Shown here piece after piece: positions 51,750 to 60,633 of a stretch of DNA of 64,000 nt. Made by a program: the position numbers and the translations under genes. The stretch is from assembly GCA_937863415.1 (NCBI GenBank), contig CALMFC010000005.1, positions 248,001 through 312,000 on the forward strand, given 5' to 3'. This stretch comes from an uncultured bacterium (GTDB lineage Bacteria; Patescibacteriota; Saccharimonadia; Saccharimonadales; Saccharimonadaceae). The notes beneath the pieces were generated by a model. The model was not told where the DNA came from and did not search any database. It saw only the letters and a list, made by a program, of their open reading frames with translations. The first letter of the stretch is position 1. Each line of letters starts with the position of its first letter.

Positions 51750-52628
51750 ATGGAACAAACAATTATATATGTTACGTTGGTATTATCGGGGCTCATTTTG
51801 GGTAGTTTTGCAGGCGCGACGGTGTGGCGTCTTAGGGCTAGGCAACTACGAGATGACAAACATCATGGCGAGCTTGTCGACACATCAGAATATAAGCAAC
51901 TAGAGAAATTGACCAAATCATCAATCGCGGACGATAGATCACAGTGCCTTCATTGCGACTATAAACTTAAATGGTATGACATGATACCTGTTCTGAGCTG
52001 GGTGTTTCTGGGTGGTAAGTGTAGGAATTGTCGAAAATCTATTGGGCTCATGGAGCCATTATTAGAATTAGGTATTATGACATTCTTTGTATTGTCGTAT
52101 GCGTTTTGGCCGTACACAATGACAAGTGGCATTGAAGTTACGATGTTTATTATATGGCTAGTTGCTGGTGTTGGTCTGGCTATTTTGTTTGCATACGATA
52201 GCAAGTGGTTTATTTTGTCTGATAAAGTCAATTTTATTGTAATTGGTCTTGGTATTTTGTATTCCATCTTGGTCGTCGTGATTGCGTCCGATAAACTATC
52301 GGCTATTTTGAGTATTGTAGGTTCGGCTTTGATACTTAGCGGGTTGTATTTAGTCTTGTACTTCATTTCGCGCGGTAAGTGGGTGGGGTTTGGTGACATT
52401 AAACTAGGGCTTGGGTTAGCTTTACTGTTGGCGGACTGGAGGCTGGCGTTTATAGCACTTTTCGCAGCTAATTTGGTAGGCACCATAGCTGTTCTACCTG
52501 GCATAATAACAGGCAAACTAAAACGCAACACACACGTTCCGTTTGGTCCGTTACTTATTATCGGTCTAGTAATCGCACAACTGAGCGGTGGGTACATCGT
52601 AAGTATGTATTTTTCAAGTCTGCTATAG
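51750..52628 (+). CDS. pilD: Prepilin peptidase / N-methyltransferase
   Basis: Cleaves and N-methylates prepilins. Two CxxC pairs (CLHC and CRNC) in the N-terminal cytoplasmic domain, then about six to seven membrane helices with the aspartyl residues in AYDSKWFILSDKVN and the GxGD-like GFGDIKLGLGLAL. Start chosen at ATG 51750, 7 nt after TATCAT (extended TGC); the longer frame to 51720 reads through the promoter. 292 aa. It has a separate promoter after the terminator. Confidence 0.94.
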   Translation: MEQTIIYVTLVLSGLILGSFAGATVWRLRARQLRDDKHHGELVDTSEYKQLEKLTKSSIADDRSQCLHCDYKLKWYDMIPVLSWVFLGGKCRNCRKSIGLMEPLLELGIMTFFVLSYAFWPYTMTSGIEVTMFIIWLVAGVGLAILFAYDSKWFILSDKVNFIVIGLGILYSILVVVIASDKLSAILSIVGSALILSGLYLVLYFISRGKWVGFGDIKLGLGLALLLADWRLAFIALFAANLVGTIAVLPGIITGKLKRNTHVPFGPLLIIGLVIAQLSGGYIVSMYFSSLL

Positions 52629-52676
52629 GACTTAACAGGTTATTTGGTTAATGTGCTTATGCTATAATTATGGCAA

Positions 52677-53492
52677 ATGAGCATATCACGCAACGCTGGG
52701 TTTACCATTATTGAAACGATGCTTTTCTTGGGTATTTCAGGGCTACTTGTGGTTGCATTGCTGGTGGGGACTGGTGCGTCAATTAATACCCAGCGCTATA
52801 GAGATAGTGTCAGCACTTTTATGGCATTTCTCCAGCAACAATATTCGGACGTTAATAATGTCAGCAACGATCGAAGTGGTGATTGGTCTTGTGGTAGTGA
52901 TGGAGCGCAGACAAAACAGGGTGGTAGTTCAGTGGTACCAAGAGGGCAAAGTGATTGCTTTATCGCCGGACGATTTATAATGGTTGATAAGGATGGTGGT
53001 ATTACTACTTTACCAGTTACCGGTCTTCAGACTGGTACAGCCGAAGGTAGCGACGTTTCGATGTTGACAGATAATTACGCATTTGATTTATCAACGGTTG
53101 GTGAAGAAAAGTCTAGTTTGGAGTGGGGGGCTAAACTTTCATGGCCAGTTGCTGATGCTGGGCCAAGTACTAAGCCTGCTGGAACACCTAGGGCAATTTG
53201 GATATTAATTATTCGCTCACCTGATAGTGGTTCGGTTTATACTTTTACATATGATCCTAGCACTGATACTGACACGCCAATCGAGAATATAACTTCAGAT
53301 TTTATTAAAAACCAGATAATGAAGCCGTCTGGCAGCCAGTCTAGACGTACTATATGTATTGACTCAGCTTCGGGCGTTGCGCCAGGCAGCAAGCTTGCGG
53401 TTTTCATAAGCGACAATGCATCAAACGCTAGTGCTATCGAAACCAGGTCTTATCAAACAATTCTTTCGATGGGTGGTGGTCCAAAATGTTAA
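52677..53492 (+). CDS. Type IV pseudopilin 1
   Basis: Starts SRNAG then FTIIETMLFLGISGLLVVALLVG, a prepilin peptidase motif with Glu5, and a long polar domain (271 aa in all) with Cys residues. Leaderless: TATAAT 52663-52668 ends 8 nt before ATG 52677. It heads the second pilus transcript with three more pseudopilin-like genes. Confidence 0.82.
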   Translation: MSISRNAGFTIIETMLFLGISGLLVVALLVGTGASINTQRYRDSVSTFMAFLQQQYSDVNNVSNDRSGDWSCGSDGAQTKQGGSSVVPRGQSDCFIAGRFIMVDKDGGITTLPVTGLQTGTAEGSDVSMLTDNYAFDLSTVGEEKSSLEWGAKLSWPVADAGPSTKPAGTPRAIWILIIRSPDSGSVYTFTYDPSTDTDTPIENITSDFIKNQIMKPSGSQSRRTICIDSASGVAPGSKLAVFISDNASNASAIETRSYQTILSMGGGPKC

Positions 53493-54133
53493 AAACCAAG
53501 AAATTTGAACGGGGCGATACACTAATCGAAGTGCTTTTCGCTGTTACTGTATTTAGCTTAGTTGCAATTGGTGCAATATCGATTATGAATCAAGGCACAG
53601 CTGCAGCACAGCGCTCGCTCGAAATAACTTTGGTTAGACAACAAATAGACGCTCAAGCAGAGACGTTAAGATTTTTGAATGCTTCATACGTTTCGGCTTA
53701 TTCTAACGGAGTAACTTTCGCGGCTGACACTCCAGCAGGACAGTGGCAACAAATTCGAAATTATATTTTGTCTCGTGGCAATAGTGATGTTTCGGCCTTT
53801 GGAACAGATGGAGGCGTTTGTAAATCCACACCACCTGAAGGCAGTTTTATTATGAATACGAGTGGTGCAAAACTTGAAAAACTAGACGGCGATAAATATA
53901 AGCCAGCTGTCACCTACTCACAGGTTAGATATGTAGATACGGGATCGACAAAGTCTTTGGCTGATGCAGAAGGAATTTGGATTGAAGGGGTTGTGTCAAA
54001 GACTTTTGCGGGCGATAACCAGGGTAATGCTGGGTATGTAGATTTTCATATTCGAGCCTGTTGGGACAGCCCCGGATTAGCTGTGCCTATGACTATTGGT
54101 ACGATTGTGAGGTTATATGAACCACGTGGTTAA
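53486..54133 (+). CDS. Type IV pseudopilin 2
   Basis: KTKKFERGD then TLIEVLFAVTVFSLVAIGAISI: prepilin-type motif with Glu and a hydrophobic helix, followed by a polar domain of about 185 residues with Cys at VCKST and RACWD. 215 aa. Overlaps the previous gene by 7 nt, so translation is coupled. Probably a minor pilin that primes assembly. Confidence 0.82.
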   Translation: MLKTKKFERGDTLIEVLFAVTVFSLVAIGAISIMNQGTAAAQRSLEITLVRQQIDAQAETLRFLNASYVSAYSNGVTFAADTPAGQWQQIRNYILSRGNSDVSAFGTDGGVCKSTPPEGSFIMNTSGAKLEKLDGDKYKPAVTYSQVRYVDTGSTKSLADAEGIWIEGVVSKTFAGDNQGNAGYVDFHIRACWDSPGLAVPMTIGTIVRLYEPRG

Positions 54134-54836
54134 TAAAAAACACGGATTTACATTGATTGAGCTGTTACTTGCTATGAGTTTTATTTCAGTGTTATTGATT
54201 GCTATCGCTATGACAGTGATTCAAATTAGCAATGTTTATAATCGCGGTATAACGCTCAAGGATGTGAATCAGGCGGGACGGTCAATTTCGGCCGAAATTA
54301 CCCGTAGTGTTGGTGAGAATCCAGCTTTTAGTATAGACCCTGGCCCGGGCGACCATTTTATTAAACAGGATTGGGGTGGACGATTGTGTGTTGGGCAGTA
54401 TAGTTATATTTGGAATTTTGGCTCAGCACTTAACAAGAATGTGGGGACTGAGCTAAATATCTATGATCCCAATATACCGACCACTAAAACTGTGCCGCGA
54501 TTCGTGAAAGTGCTTGATCCTCGCTCTTCGTATTGTCAAACGCCTAGCAAGGACATCAATCCTAATGATGCGGTTGAACTATTAAATGTTGGTGAGCATA
54601 ATTTAGCGATGCATAACTTTACGATAAGCACAGAACCAACTGCAGTTGATCCCAAAACAGGACAACGGTTATATTTAATTGATTTTACGCTAGGAACAAA
54701 TGATCAAGAAGCTTTGTCCTTTGACTCTGGTCTTGATACTTCTTGTAAACCTCCTGGCGAGTCAGGTTCCGATTTGAATTATTGTGCTGTGAATAACTTT
54801 GCGTTAACAGTAAGAGCGGGCAATTCAATTAAATGA
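54117..54836 (+). CDS. Type IV pseudopilin 3
   Basis: NKKHG then FTLIELLLAMSFISVLLIAIAM: prepilin motif with Glu5 and the membrane helix; the rest is a 200-residue polar domain with paired Cys (LCVGQ, SYCQT, TSCKP, NYCAV). 239 aa. Overlaps the upstream gene by 17 nt. Confidence 0.82.
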   Translation: MNHVVNKKHGFTLIELLLAMSFISVLLIAIAMTVIQISNVYNRGITLKDVNQAGRSISAEITRSVGENPAFSIDPGPGDHFIKQDWGGRLCVGQYSYIWNFGSALNKNVGTELNIYDPNIPTTKTVPRFVKVLDPRSSYCQTPSKDINPNDAVELLNVGEHNLAMHNFTISTEPTAVDPKTGQRLYLIDFTLGTNDQEALSFDSGLDTSCKPPGESGSDLNYCAVNNFALTVRAGNSIK

Positions 54837-56056
54837 TAGAATTAAGTTGTATGAATAAGAATAAACAATATGGGGCGGTGTCGCTGTTTGTGGTAGTGTT
54901 TGCTGCACTTTTAATTACAGTTGTAACCGTAAGTTTTGTACGTATTATGCTCCAGGATCAAAGACAGGCGTCGTCAACCGATTTATCCCAGAGTGCTTAT
55001 GATTCTGCCCAGGCCGGGGTCGAAGACGCTAAACGTGCTTTGGTTAGGTACCAGTCTATATGTGCTGGTTCAGATGCTAGTGCATGTGCTGACGCAAAGG
55101 CTAAACTAGACTCGAGTACTTGCAACGAAGCCGTAAACGGGCTAAAGGATGTGGACATCAACGACGGAGAAGTGAAGGTCCAAGAGGGAAGTGCCAATAA
55201 ACTAAATCAGGCGTATACCTGCGTTAAAATTATCTTGGATACTGTTGATTACTTGGGAGCACTGGCTGTTGATGGCTCCAAGCTTATCCCTCTTGAATCC
55301 GGACCGGACAATTCGTTTAACACCATAAAAATTGAATGGTTTAGCAAGAACAATTTACCTGACAGTGCTTCAGATGACGTAGTTTTGCAGCCAACTTCTA
55401 GTCAGTTACCATTACTTCCTCAAAGCGGAACTGGCGCTTGGCAACAAAAAACTCCGTCTATTATGCGTGCTCAACTAGTGCAGATTGGTTCAAACGGATT
55501 TAGTTTAGGCGATTTTGATAGTGTGGTGGATCCTAGCGGTCAAAGTAATGCGAATACATTGTTTCTATACCCTGTAGGTATTACAGGCCAACCTCCAAGT
55601 TTTAGCTCTGACCTATCATTTAGTAATGATACGCGCAGGAATTCAACTACTAGACCACGAGTGTTGTTGCCGGTTCAGTGTTCGGGAACACTAGCTGACG
55701 GTGGCTATGCATGTTCAGTAACTATAAAGTTACCAGACCCAGTAGGCGGCGGAAAGCGTACTGCATTCTTGAGGTTAAGTTCGCTATACAACAAGGCAAA
55801 CTACAGAGTAACTATGTTTAATATCGATTCGGCAAATGGTGTTGATGATTCAATTAACTTTAATGCCGTTCAACCTGAAATCGATTCAACCGGTCGGGCC
55901 AACGATTTGTTCAGACGAGTTAAGGTGCGAGTCGAGCTATCAGACGTCAACTTCCCTTATCCTGATGGCGCCATAGACATATCAGGAAACTTCTGCAAAG
56001 ATTTCATGGTAACCGATGACGTCGCAGATTACGACCCTGGTACTTGCAAGCCGTAG
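54833..56056 (+). CDS. PilX-like pilus-associated protein
   Basis: A 407-residue protein with an N-terminal membrane helix (GAVSLFVVVFAALLITVVTVSF) and a following helix with repeated Ala/Glu (SAQAGVEDAKRAL), the arrangement of PilX/GspK-type minor pilin subunits; then a large Ser/Asp-rich extracellular domain with several Cys. A start at 54851 (MNKNKQYGA) is also possible; the upstream ATG overlaps the previous stop. Last gene of the pilus set. Confidence 0.78.
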   Translation: MIELSCMNKNKQYGAVSLFVVVFAALLITVVTVSFVRIMLQDQRQASSTDLSQSAYDSAQAGVEDAKRALVRYQSICAGSDASACADAKAKLDSSTCNEAVNGLKDVDINDGEVKVQEGSANKLNQAYTCVKIILDTVDYLGALAVDGSKLIPLESGPDNSFNTIKIEWFSKNNLPDSASDDVVLQPTSSQLPLLPQSGTGAWQQKTPSIMRAQLVQIGSNGFSLGDFDSVVDPSGQSNANTLFLYPVGITGQPPSFSSDLSFSNDTRRNSTTRPRVLLPVQCSGTLADGGYACSVTIKLPDPVGGGKRTAFLRLSSLYNKANYRVTMFNIDSANGVDDSINFNAVQPEIDSTGRANDLFRRVKVRVELSDVNFPYPDGAIDISGNFCKDFMVTDDVADYDPGTCKP

Positions 56057-56064
56057 ATACCGCT

Positions 56065-56988
56065 CTAACTGCTTTTTTTGGTGTCGCTATGAAACTGTTC
56101 GTGCACCTCACGTAAACGCTCATCTGTTACGTGAGTATATATTTGGGTAGTACTGATGTTGCTGTGTCCTAGCATAACCTGAACACTTCGTAGATCAGCA
56201 CCGTTAATTAGTAGGTCTGTCGCGAAGCTGTGTCGCATTGTGTGTGGACTTACGTGCTTGGTTATACCAGCCAGCTTCGCGTACTTACCGATAATACGTT
56301 CAATACTACGCGGGGTTAGTCGCCTAAAATCTCCACTTGTCGAGGCGACGCTGTTACGGCTATAGCTTATAAACAGCGGGACTAGATTGTCGTTTCGTGC
56401 ATCTAAATAATTATTAACTCGATCTGCAGCTGTTTGGCTAATAAAAACAGGTCTGTCTTTTTGGCCCTTACCTCTGACCATAAATTCTCTGCGTTTTGTG
56501 TTAATGTGATCTCGGTTCAAATTTACTAGTTCAGATACACGCAGTCCACTGGAAAAAAGTAGTTCAATAATTGCCCTGTCGCGCATACCAGACTCGGTTG
56601 TGATGTCGATTTGCTCGAGCAGGCGCTCTACTTCATCAAAATGTAAAAATGTAACTTGTTTACGTGATGTTTTGGGCAATTCGATTTTTTCAGGAGTTAA
56701 GCTGGGTATATCGCGTTTCGATAGGTAGCGCAGAAAACCTCGAAGAGCGATAAGGTGGTAACTTTGCGTTAATGTAGATAATTCGTCATCGTTGTTGTTT
56801 TTGTAACGGTTCAACCATAGTCTATATTTGCGCACTAGCTCTGATGTTATTTTGTCAACAGTAATATCACCACTAAATTCTACGAATCGCTCTAGGTATT
56901 GAGCGTAATTTTCGGCAGTACGTGCAGCACGTCCACCCTCAACCTCTAGGTGTTCGACATAATCTAGTAATAATTCAGACATGTACAT
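56065..56988 (-). CDS. xerC: Tyrosine recombinase XerC/XerD type
   Basis: Resolves chromosome dimers at dif with FtsK (34121). The N-terminal SAM-like core-binding domain (1-105) precedes the catalytic domain with R150 (GLRVSEL), K174 (RGKGQK), H249-R252 (HTMRHSF), H275 (LGHSN) and nucleophile Y284 (TQIYTHV). 307 aa. Minus-strand TATGCT lies 6 nt before ATG 56988, so leaderless. With only one such gene in view, a single-recombinase system is possible. No att-like sites flank it, so it does not look like an integrase. Confidence 0.9.
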   Translation of the reverse strand: MYMSELLLDYVEHLEVEGGRAARTAENYAQYLERFVEFSGDITVDKITSELVRKYRLWLNRYKNNNDDELSTLTQSYHLIALRGFLRYLSKRDIPSLTPEKIELPKTSRKQVTFLHFDEVERLLEQIDITTESGMRDRAIIELLFSSGLRVSELVNLNRDHINTKRREFMVRGKGQKDRPVFISQTAADRVNNYLDARNDNLVPLFISYSRNSVASTSGDFRRLTPRSIERIIGKYAKLAGITKHVSPHTMRHSFATDLLINGADLRSVQVMLGHSNISTTQIYTHVTDERLREVHEQFHSDTKKSS

Positions 56989-57144
56989 ACTAATAGCATA
57001 GCTTAAAACGCGCGTAGATTGTACTATAACCTAATAAATAATTAACAGAGAATAGTTTTGGATGTTATTACTTCGCCGTAACGGTTATTGTCGTGGTTTT
57101 AGTCATGTTGTTTGGTACAATGTAGGTATAAACTAAGGAGAAAC

Positions 57145-57651
57145 ATGACAACAATAGTTCAAAAGACACTTGTAATATTTAAGCCTGATGCTGTACAACG
57201 CGGAATTGTTGGTGAAATTCTAACTCGATTTGAACGAGTTGGACTTAAAATAGTAGGCACCAAGATGATTTTTCCTACCAGAGAACAATATTATAAACAC
57301 TACGAAGAAATTGGCAAGATGGTGTCAAGACGTGGAGAGCACGCTTTTGGTGTAACACTTGATTTTATGACGCAGGGGCCAGTTATAGCGATGGTATTTG
57401 AGGGTGTCGAGGCCGTTGCATTAGTCCGCAAGTTAGTCGGTCCAACCGAACCAAAAGCAGCCGAAATGGGCACGATACGTGGTGACTTTTCGCATATGAG
57501 TTTTGGTTATGCAGACGTAGAGGATAAAGGTATTCCTAACCTCATCCATGCCTCAGGAGATCCAGAAGAAGCCGAAAAAGAAATCGATCATTGGTTTGCA
57601 GACTCTGAGCTTTATGAGTATCAAGCCCTACACGAAAAATTCACTCGTTAA
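57145..57651 (+). CDS. ndk: Nucleoside diphosphate kinase
   Basis: Balances NTP and dNTP pools. KTLVIFKPDAVQRGIVGEI at the start, GPTEPKAAEMGTIRGDFS in the middle, and the catalytic His in NLIHASGDPEEAEKEIDHWF. 168 aa, about 28 longer than the classical form: a loop after EEIGKMVSRRGEHAFG is extended and the C-terminus is longer. The ATG at 57145 follows AAGGAG; an earlier frame to 57112 is not supported. Confidence 0.94.
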   Translation: MTTIVQKTLVIFKPDAVQRGIVGEILTRFERVGLKIVGTKMIFPTREQYYKHYEEIGKMVSRRGEHAFGVTLDFMTQGPVIAMVFEGVEAVALVRKLVGPTEPKAAEMGTIRGDFSHMSFGYADVEDKGIPNLIHASGDPEEAEKEIDHWFADSELYEYQALHEKFTR

Positions 57652-57881
57652 TAAACAGTTGGTAAACTCTATCCTGTTCACACTTATGACAACATGTCCG
57701 CTATCTTCTAGTAGCCAAATACTATATTCTAGTTATATAACTCGGTAGCTCAATTGCCTGAGCGAAGCGATAAGATTAAATAATCAGTAGACTCTATCCA
57801 ATTATCTATTACGTCAACAAGCTTGCTATCTTCTAGTAGCTAAATGCTATATTCTAGTTATATGCCTCGGTAGCTCAATTG
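57649..57881. repeat. Partial tandem duplication of the tRNA-Arg promoter and 5' part
   Basis: Two copies about 125 bp apart: 57649-57756 and 57774-57881. Both carry the A/T-rich repeat, the CTATATTCTAGTTATAT promoter-like stretch and CTCGGTAGCTCAATTG, the first nucleotides of the tRNA-Arg at 57864. The left copy stops at 57756 (tRNA part 57741-57756) and then differs, so it is a truncated tRNA remnant. Confidence 0.7.
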
Positions 57882-57940
57882 GATAGAGTAGATCCGTCCT
57901 AAGGATAAGGTTGCAGGTTCGAGTCCTGCCCGGGGTACCA
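57864..57940 (+). tRNA. tRNA-Arg (CCT)
   Basis: Acceptor GCCTCGG pairs with CCGGGGT (with G-T wobbles), the T arm is GCAGG-TTCGAGT-CCTGC, and the anticodon loop is GTCCTAA with anticodon CCT; CCA is encoded. The anticodon stem has one G-A mismatch at its outer end. Expected to read AGG. It sits 20 nt before a protein gene with its own -10. Confidence 0.9.
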
Positions 57941-57959
57941 AAACTGTTATAATAAAACT

Positions 57960-58496
57960 ATGGTTAAAAAGAACGATAAACAGCCGGAACTTGACTTCGA
58001 CGGACAGCGTGAGGGTGAAGAATTGTTGTTCGTGTTTCGACGTCATATTTTGGCGATGCGAAAAGGGTTTTATTCGCTTTTGATTCCACTTGTAATTACT
58101 GCTTTGCCTGTATTAATTTGGCAACATAACATAACTCTATACTGGCTGCCGCTAGCTGGTTTTGCGATCGGACTTTTGCTGTTTTTCTATCATTTTATAC
58201 TGTGGTATTTTACGATTTATATTGTGACCAATCAACGACTAAGGCAGGTTACACAAAGAGGGCTATTCGGTAAGGATGTTATCGAACTTCGGCTGTCCAA
58301 GATTCAAAACATAAGCTATAATGTACCAGGGTTTACGGGTGAAGTTTTTAAGTTCGGAACCATAGTTATCCAGACATTTGTTGGTGATTTGGTGATTCAC
58401 AAAGTTGAACATCCCGACAAGATATATAACCAGTTGCAGAATGTAGTAAACAATATCGCTGAAGCCGAAGGAGAGCATGAAGAAGTTATTGCATAA
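57960..58496 (+). CDS. bPH2 (DUF304-like) domain membrane protein
   Basis: 178 residues with two membrane helices (about 38-58 and 64-88) followed by a PH-like domain beginning YIVTNQRLRQVTQRGLFGKDVIELRLSKIQNISY, the typical bPH2 layout. Such proteins are membrane associated, with roles unclear. Leaderless: TATAAT at 57948-57953, 6 nt before ATG 57960. Overlaps the following gene by 20 nt. Confidence 0.85.
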   Translation: MVKKNDKQPELDFDGQREGEELLFVFRRHILAMRKGFYSLLIPLVITALPVLIWQHNITLYWLPLAGFAIGLLLFFYHFILWYFTIYIVTNQRLRQVTQRGLFGKDVIELRLSKIQNISYNVPGFTGEVFKFGTIVIQTFVGDLVIHKVEHPDKIYNQLQNVVNNIAEAEGEHEEVIA

Positions 58497-59538
58497 ATTA
58501 AAGCCTCGTAGAGACAGCACCTCGTCATCATCGCGTATTACGAATGATACGGTTGCCGAACATCGTGAGCGTATTTTAGCGGGTGGTCGTAAGTTTAAAT
58601 ATCCTATACAGTATGCACGTCACAGGCTAGTGTTTAATGCGATTTTGATTAGCGTGGTGGCGCTTATCATAGTTGTTCTAATTGGTTGGTGGCAACTATA
58701 TCCTGCACAAAATACCAGCGAATTTATGTACCGCGTCACCAAGGTTATTCCAGTTCCAGTTGCTTCTGTTGATGGCCAACCGGTTCTTTATAGCGACTAT
58801 TTAATGAAATATCGTAGTTCGATTTATTATTTAGAGCAGAAAGAACAGGTAAGCCTAAAAACCGAAGATGGTAAAAGACGCGTTGAATACACTAAACAGC
58901 AAGCAATGCAGGATTCAATTGCTGATGCCTATGCTATGAAGCTTGCTAATCAAATGGGGCTATCGGTAAGCGATGTTGAATTAGAGGCTTTCTTAAAGTC
59001 ACAGCGTCAGTCTAGTGATGGTGAAATATCTGAACAGACATATGATTCGGTAATTGCCGATTATTACAACTGGAGTCCAAGTGAATATCGCCATGCAACC
59101 AAGAATAAATTATTGCGCCAAAAGGTAACCTATGCAATCGATAAAGATGCAAAATCGCTGTCCGACCAGGTTGCTGCAATTTTACAAAAGACTCCTACAA
59201 CTAACCTAAAAGATTTAACTACACAACTAGCAGGTAGTAGCCATAAAGCCATATATGGCGCACCGGGCTGGGTGTTAAAGACTAATCAGGACGGTGGTTT
59301 GTCTACTGCAGCCGCTAAGTTAAAGAAAGGTGAAGTCTCGACCGTAGTTAAGTCTATATCTGGTGATGGGTATTATTTCGTGAGATTAATTGACGTCAAT
59401 CAGACTCAGGTTAGCTATGAATACATCGAAATTCCACTAACAACTTTTGACACTCAGTTAAAGAAAATTATCGATAGCAATAAGGTCCAAGAATACATCG
59501 ATATTCCAAAATCGGCAACAACTAAACAGAAGGGTTAA
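58477..59538 (+). CDS. Membrane-anchored peptidyl-prolyl isomerase / foldase-like protein
   Basis: A 353-residue protein with a basic cytoplasmic start, one membrane helix (about 49-71), a SurA/PrsA-like helical N-domain (VASVDGQPVLYSDYLMKYRSS, then RLxKLANQMGLSVSDVELEAF-like), and a parvulin-type domain (GAPGWVLKTNQDGGLSTAAAKLKKGEVSTVVKSISGDGYYFVRLID). In a one-membrane cell it would assist folding of exported proteins such as pilins. The ATG lies 20 nt inside the previous gene. Confidence 0.83.
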   Translation: MKKLLHKLKPRRDSTSSSSRITNDTVAEHRERILAGGRKFKYPIQYARHRLVFNAILISVVALIIVVLIGWWQLYPAQNTSEFMYRVTKVIPVPVASVDGQPVLYSDYLMKYRSSIYYLEQKEQVSLKTEDGKRRVEYTKQQAMQDSIADAYAMKLANQMGLSVSDVELEAFLKSQRQSSDGEISEQTYDSVIADYYNWSPSEYRHATKNKLLRQKVTYAIDKDAKSLSDQVAAILQKTPTTNLKDLTTQLAGSSHKAIYGAPGWVLKTNQDGGLSTAAAKLKKGEVSTVVKSISGDGYYFVRLIDVNQTQVSYEYIEIPLTTFDTQLKKIIDSNKVQEYIDIPKSATTKQKG

Positions 59539-59542
59539 ATAA

Positions 59543-60148
59543 ATGTACAAATTACCAGACCTAGGCTATGACTACGCAGCACTTGGCGAGTACATAAGTC
59601 GCGACATAATGATGTTGCATCATGACAAGCATCATCAGGGTTACGTTGATAAGTTTAACGCTGCCCTGGATCAAGCACCAGAACTAAAAGAAAGGTCGCT
59701 TGATGACTTGCTGACTGGTATTAATGAATTACCCGAATCAGTCCGTACAGCTATCCGAAATAATGGCGGCGGTCATTATAACCATTCGCTATTCTGGCAG
59801 TGGATGTCACCTGATGGAGGAGGTGAGCCAACTGGTGAGTTAGCGGAGGCAATTAATGCTAGATACGGCAGCTTTCAGTCTTTTGTTGATGAATATACAA
59901 CAAAATCTCTTGCTGTATTTGGTAGCGGATGGTCGTGGTTACAACCGGATATGGAGATTGTCATAACGCCACTACAAAATACTCCGATCATGGACGGACA
60001 AGCAGCTCCAATTTTAGGACTAGATGTCTGGGAGCATGCTTATTACCTAGACTATAAGAATAAACGAGACGATTATGTCAAAGCTTGGTGGAACGTAGTG
60101 AATTGGGACTTTGTTGCCGAGCGATACAGATCATCGGTCAATAATTAA
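59543..60148 (+). CDS. sodA: Superoxide dismutase (Mn/Fe type)
   Basis: Converts superoxide to H2O2 and O2. Ligands H26 (LHHDKHH), H81 (HYNHSLFW), D161 and H165 (LDVWEHAYY). The outer-sphere Gln lies in the C-terminal domain at Q145, favouring manganese, though cambialistic enzymes cannot be excluded. 201 aa. It is 4 nt after the foldase gene. Confidence 0.95.
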   Translation: MYKLPDLGYDYAALGEYISRDIMMLHHDKHHQGYVDKFNAALDQAPELKERSLDDLLTGINELPESVRTAIRNNGGGHYNHSLFWQWMSPDGGGEPTGELAEAINARYGSFQSFVDEYTTKSLAVFGSGWSWLQPDMEIVITPLQNTPIMDGQAAPILGLDVWEHAYYLDYKNKRDDYVKAWWNVVNWDFVAERYRSSVNN

Positions 60149-60320
60149 TATTAATATATAAAAAGTATGGATTTCGACCGGATTATCGCTCGTCGCTTGC
60201 AAGCGACGAGCTCTTCCGCTTGCTTATTGTCTCAAAAGCGAGCTTTCAGACAATTTCACTGCGCTACAAGACCCGGCGCCCTTTGGGCTAGCCAGTTAGA
60301 ATCCGCGTCTGGCCTCTATC
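60149..60320. other. Non-coding spacer after sodA with a long palindrome
   Basis: A perfect 22-bp palindrome centred on TTGCAA lies at 60189-60210. The rest has no convincing ORF; GC-rich pieces (CCCGGCGCC, 60273-60281) resemble those in the 12549 element. No promoter was recognised. Confidence 0.4.
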
Positions 60321-60356
60321 AAGTAAAAACGCTATCAGATGATAGCGTTTTTACTT
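60321..60356. terminator. Perfect two-way terminator hairpin
   Basis: A 16-bp perfect stem (60321-60336 with 60341-60356), loop AGAT, with A/T-rich flanks on both strands (AAAAACGC and GCGTTTTT). It ends the sodA transcript on one strand and tRNA-Asp on the other; its last base is the tRNA 3' end. Confidence 0.85.
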
Positions 60357-60431
60357 GGCGGGCTCGACCGGATTTGAACCGGCGATCTCCTCCGTGACAG
60401 GGAGGCGTGATAACCCCTTCACTACGAGCCC
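60356..60431 (-). tRNA. tRNA-Asp (GTC)
   Basis: On the minus strand: acceptor GGGCTCG/CGAGCCC, anticodon stem CCTCC/GGAGG with loop CTGTCAC (anticodon GTC), T arm with GGTTCAAATCC, discriminator G, encoded CCA. The ORF-like reading on the plus strand is a tRNA antisense artefact. Confidence 0.96.
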
Positions 60432-60518
60432 GTATGATAGGTTTAACTTTGGTATGATACCAGTTTTGACGTTTGGTTGCAACAGGGGAGCGACGTTTGT
60501 TTTAAGGCTCTAGAGTGC

Positions 60519-60524
60519 TATAAT
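60519..60524 (+). promoter_or_regulatory. -10 box of tRNA-Thr
   Basis: TATAAT with an upstream TGC (extended -10), 22 nt before the tRNA-Thr 5' end. Confidence 0.55.
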
Positions 60525-60546
60525 AACACTTGATCTACTCCAGCTT

Positions 60547-60622
60547 GCCGCTGTAGCTCAGTTGGTAGAGCGGCGCTTTCGTAAAGCGTAGGTCTCCGGT
60601 TCAACCCCGGACAGCGGCTCCA
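60547..60622 (+). tRNA. tRNA-Thr (CGT)
   Basis: Acceptor GCCGCTG/CAGCGGC, anticodon stem GCGCT/AGCGT with loop TTCGTAA, anticodon CGT; T arm CCGG-TTCAACC-CCGG; encoded CCA. Ends 11 nt before the ATG of the next gene. Confidence 0.97.
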
Positions 60623-60633
60623 CTTAATTAGAT

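Noticed and set aside
51959-52597. 212-aa minus-strand ORF
   Set aside because: Lies entirely inside pilD, which has clear motifs; a shadow frame.
57858-58046. Minus-strand ORF containing RAGLEPATLSL
   Set aside because: Antisense of tRNA-Arg and of the start of the bPH2 gene; a typical tRNA shadow.
60167-60397. Plus-strand ORF ending RARPDLNRRSPP
   Set aside because: Its end is the antisense of tRNA-Asp and the start has no promoter or homology.
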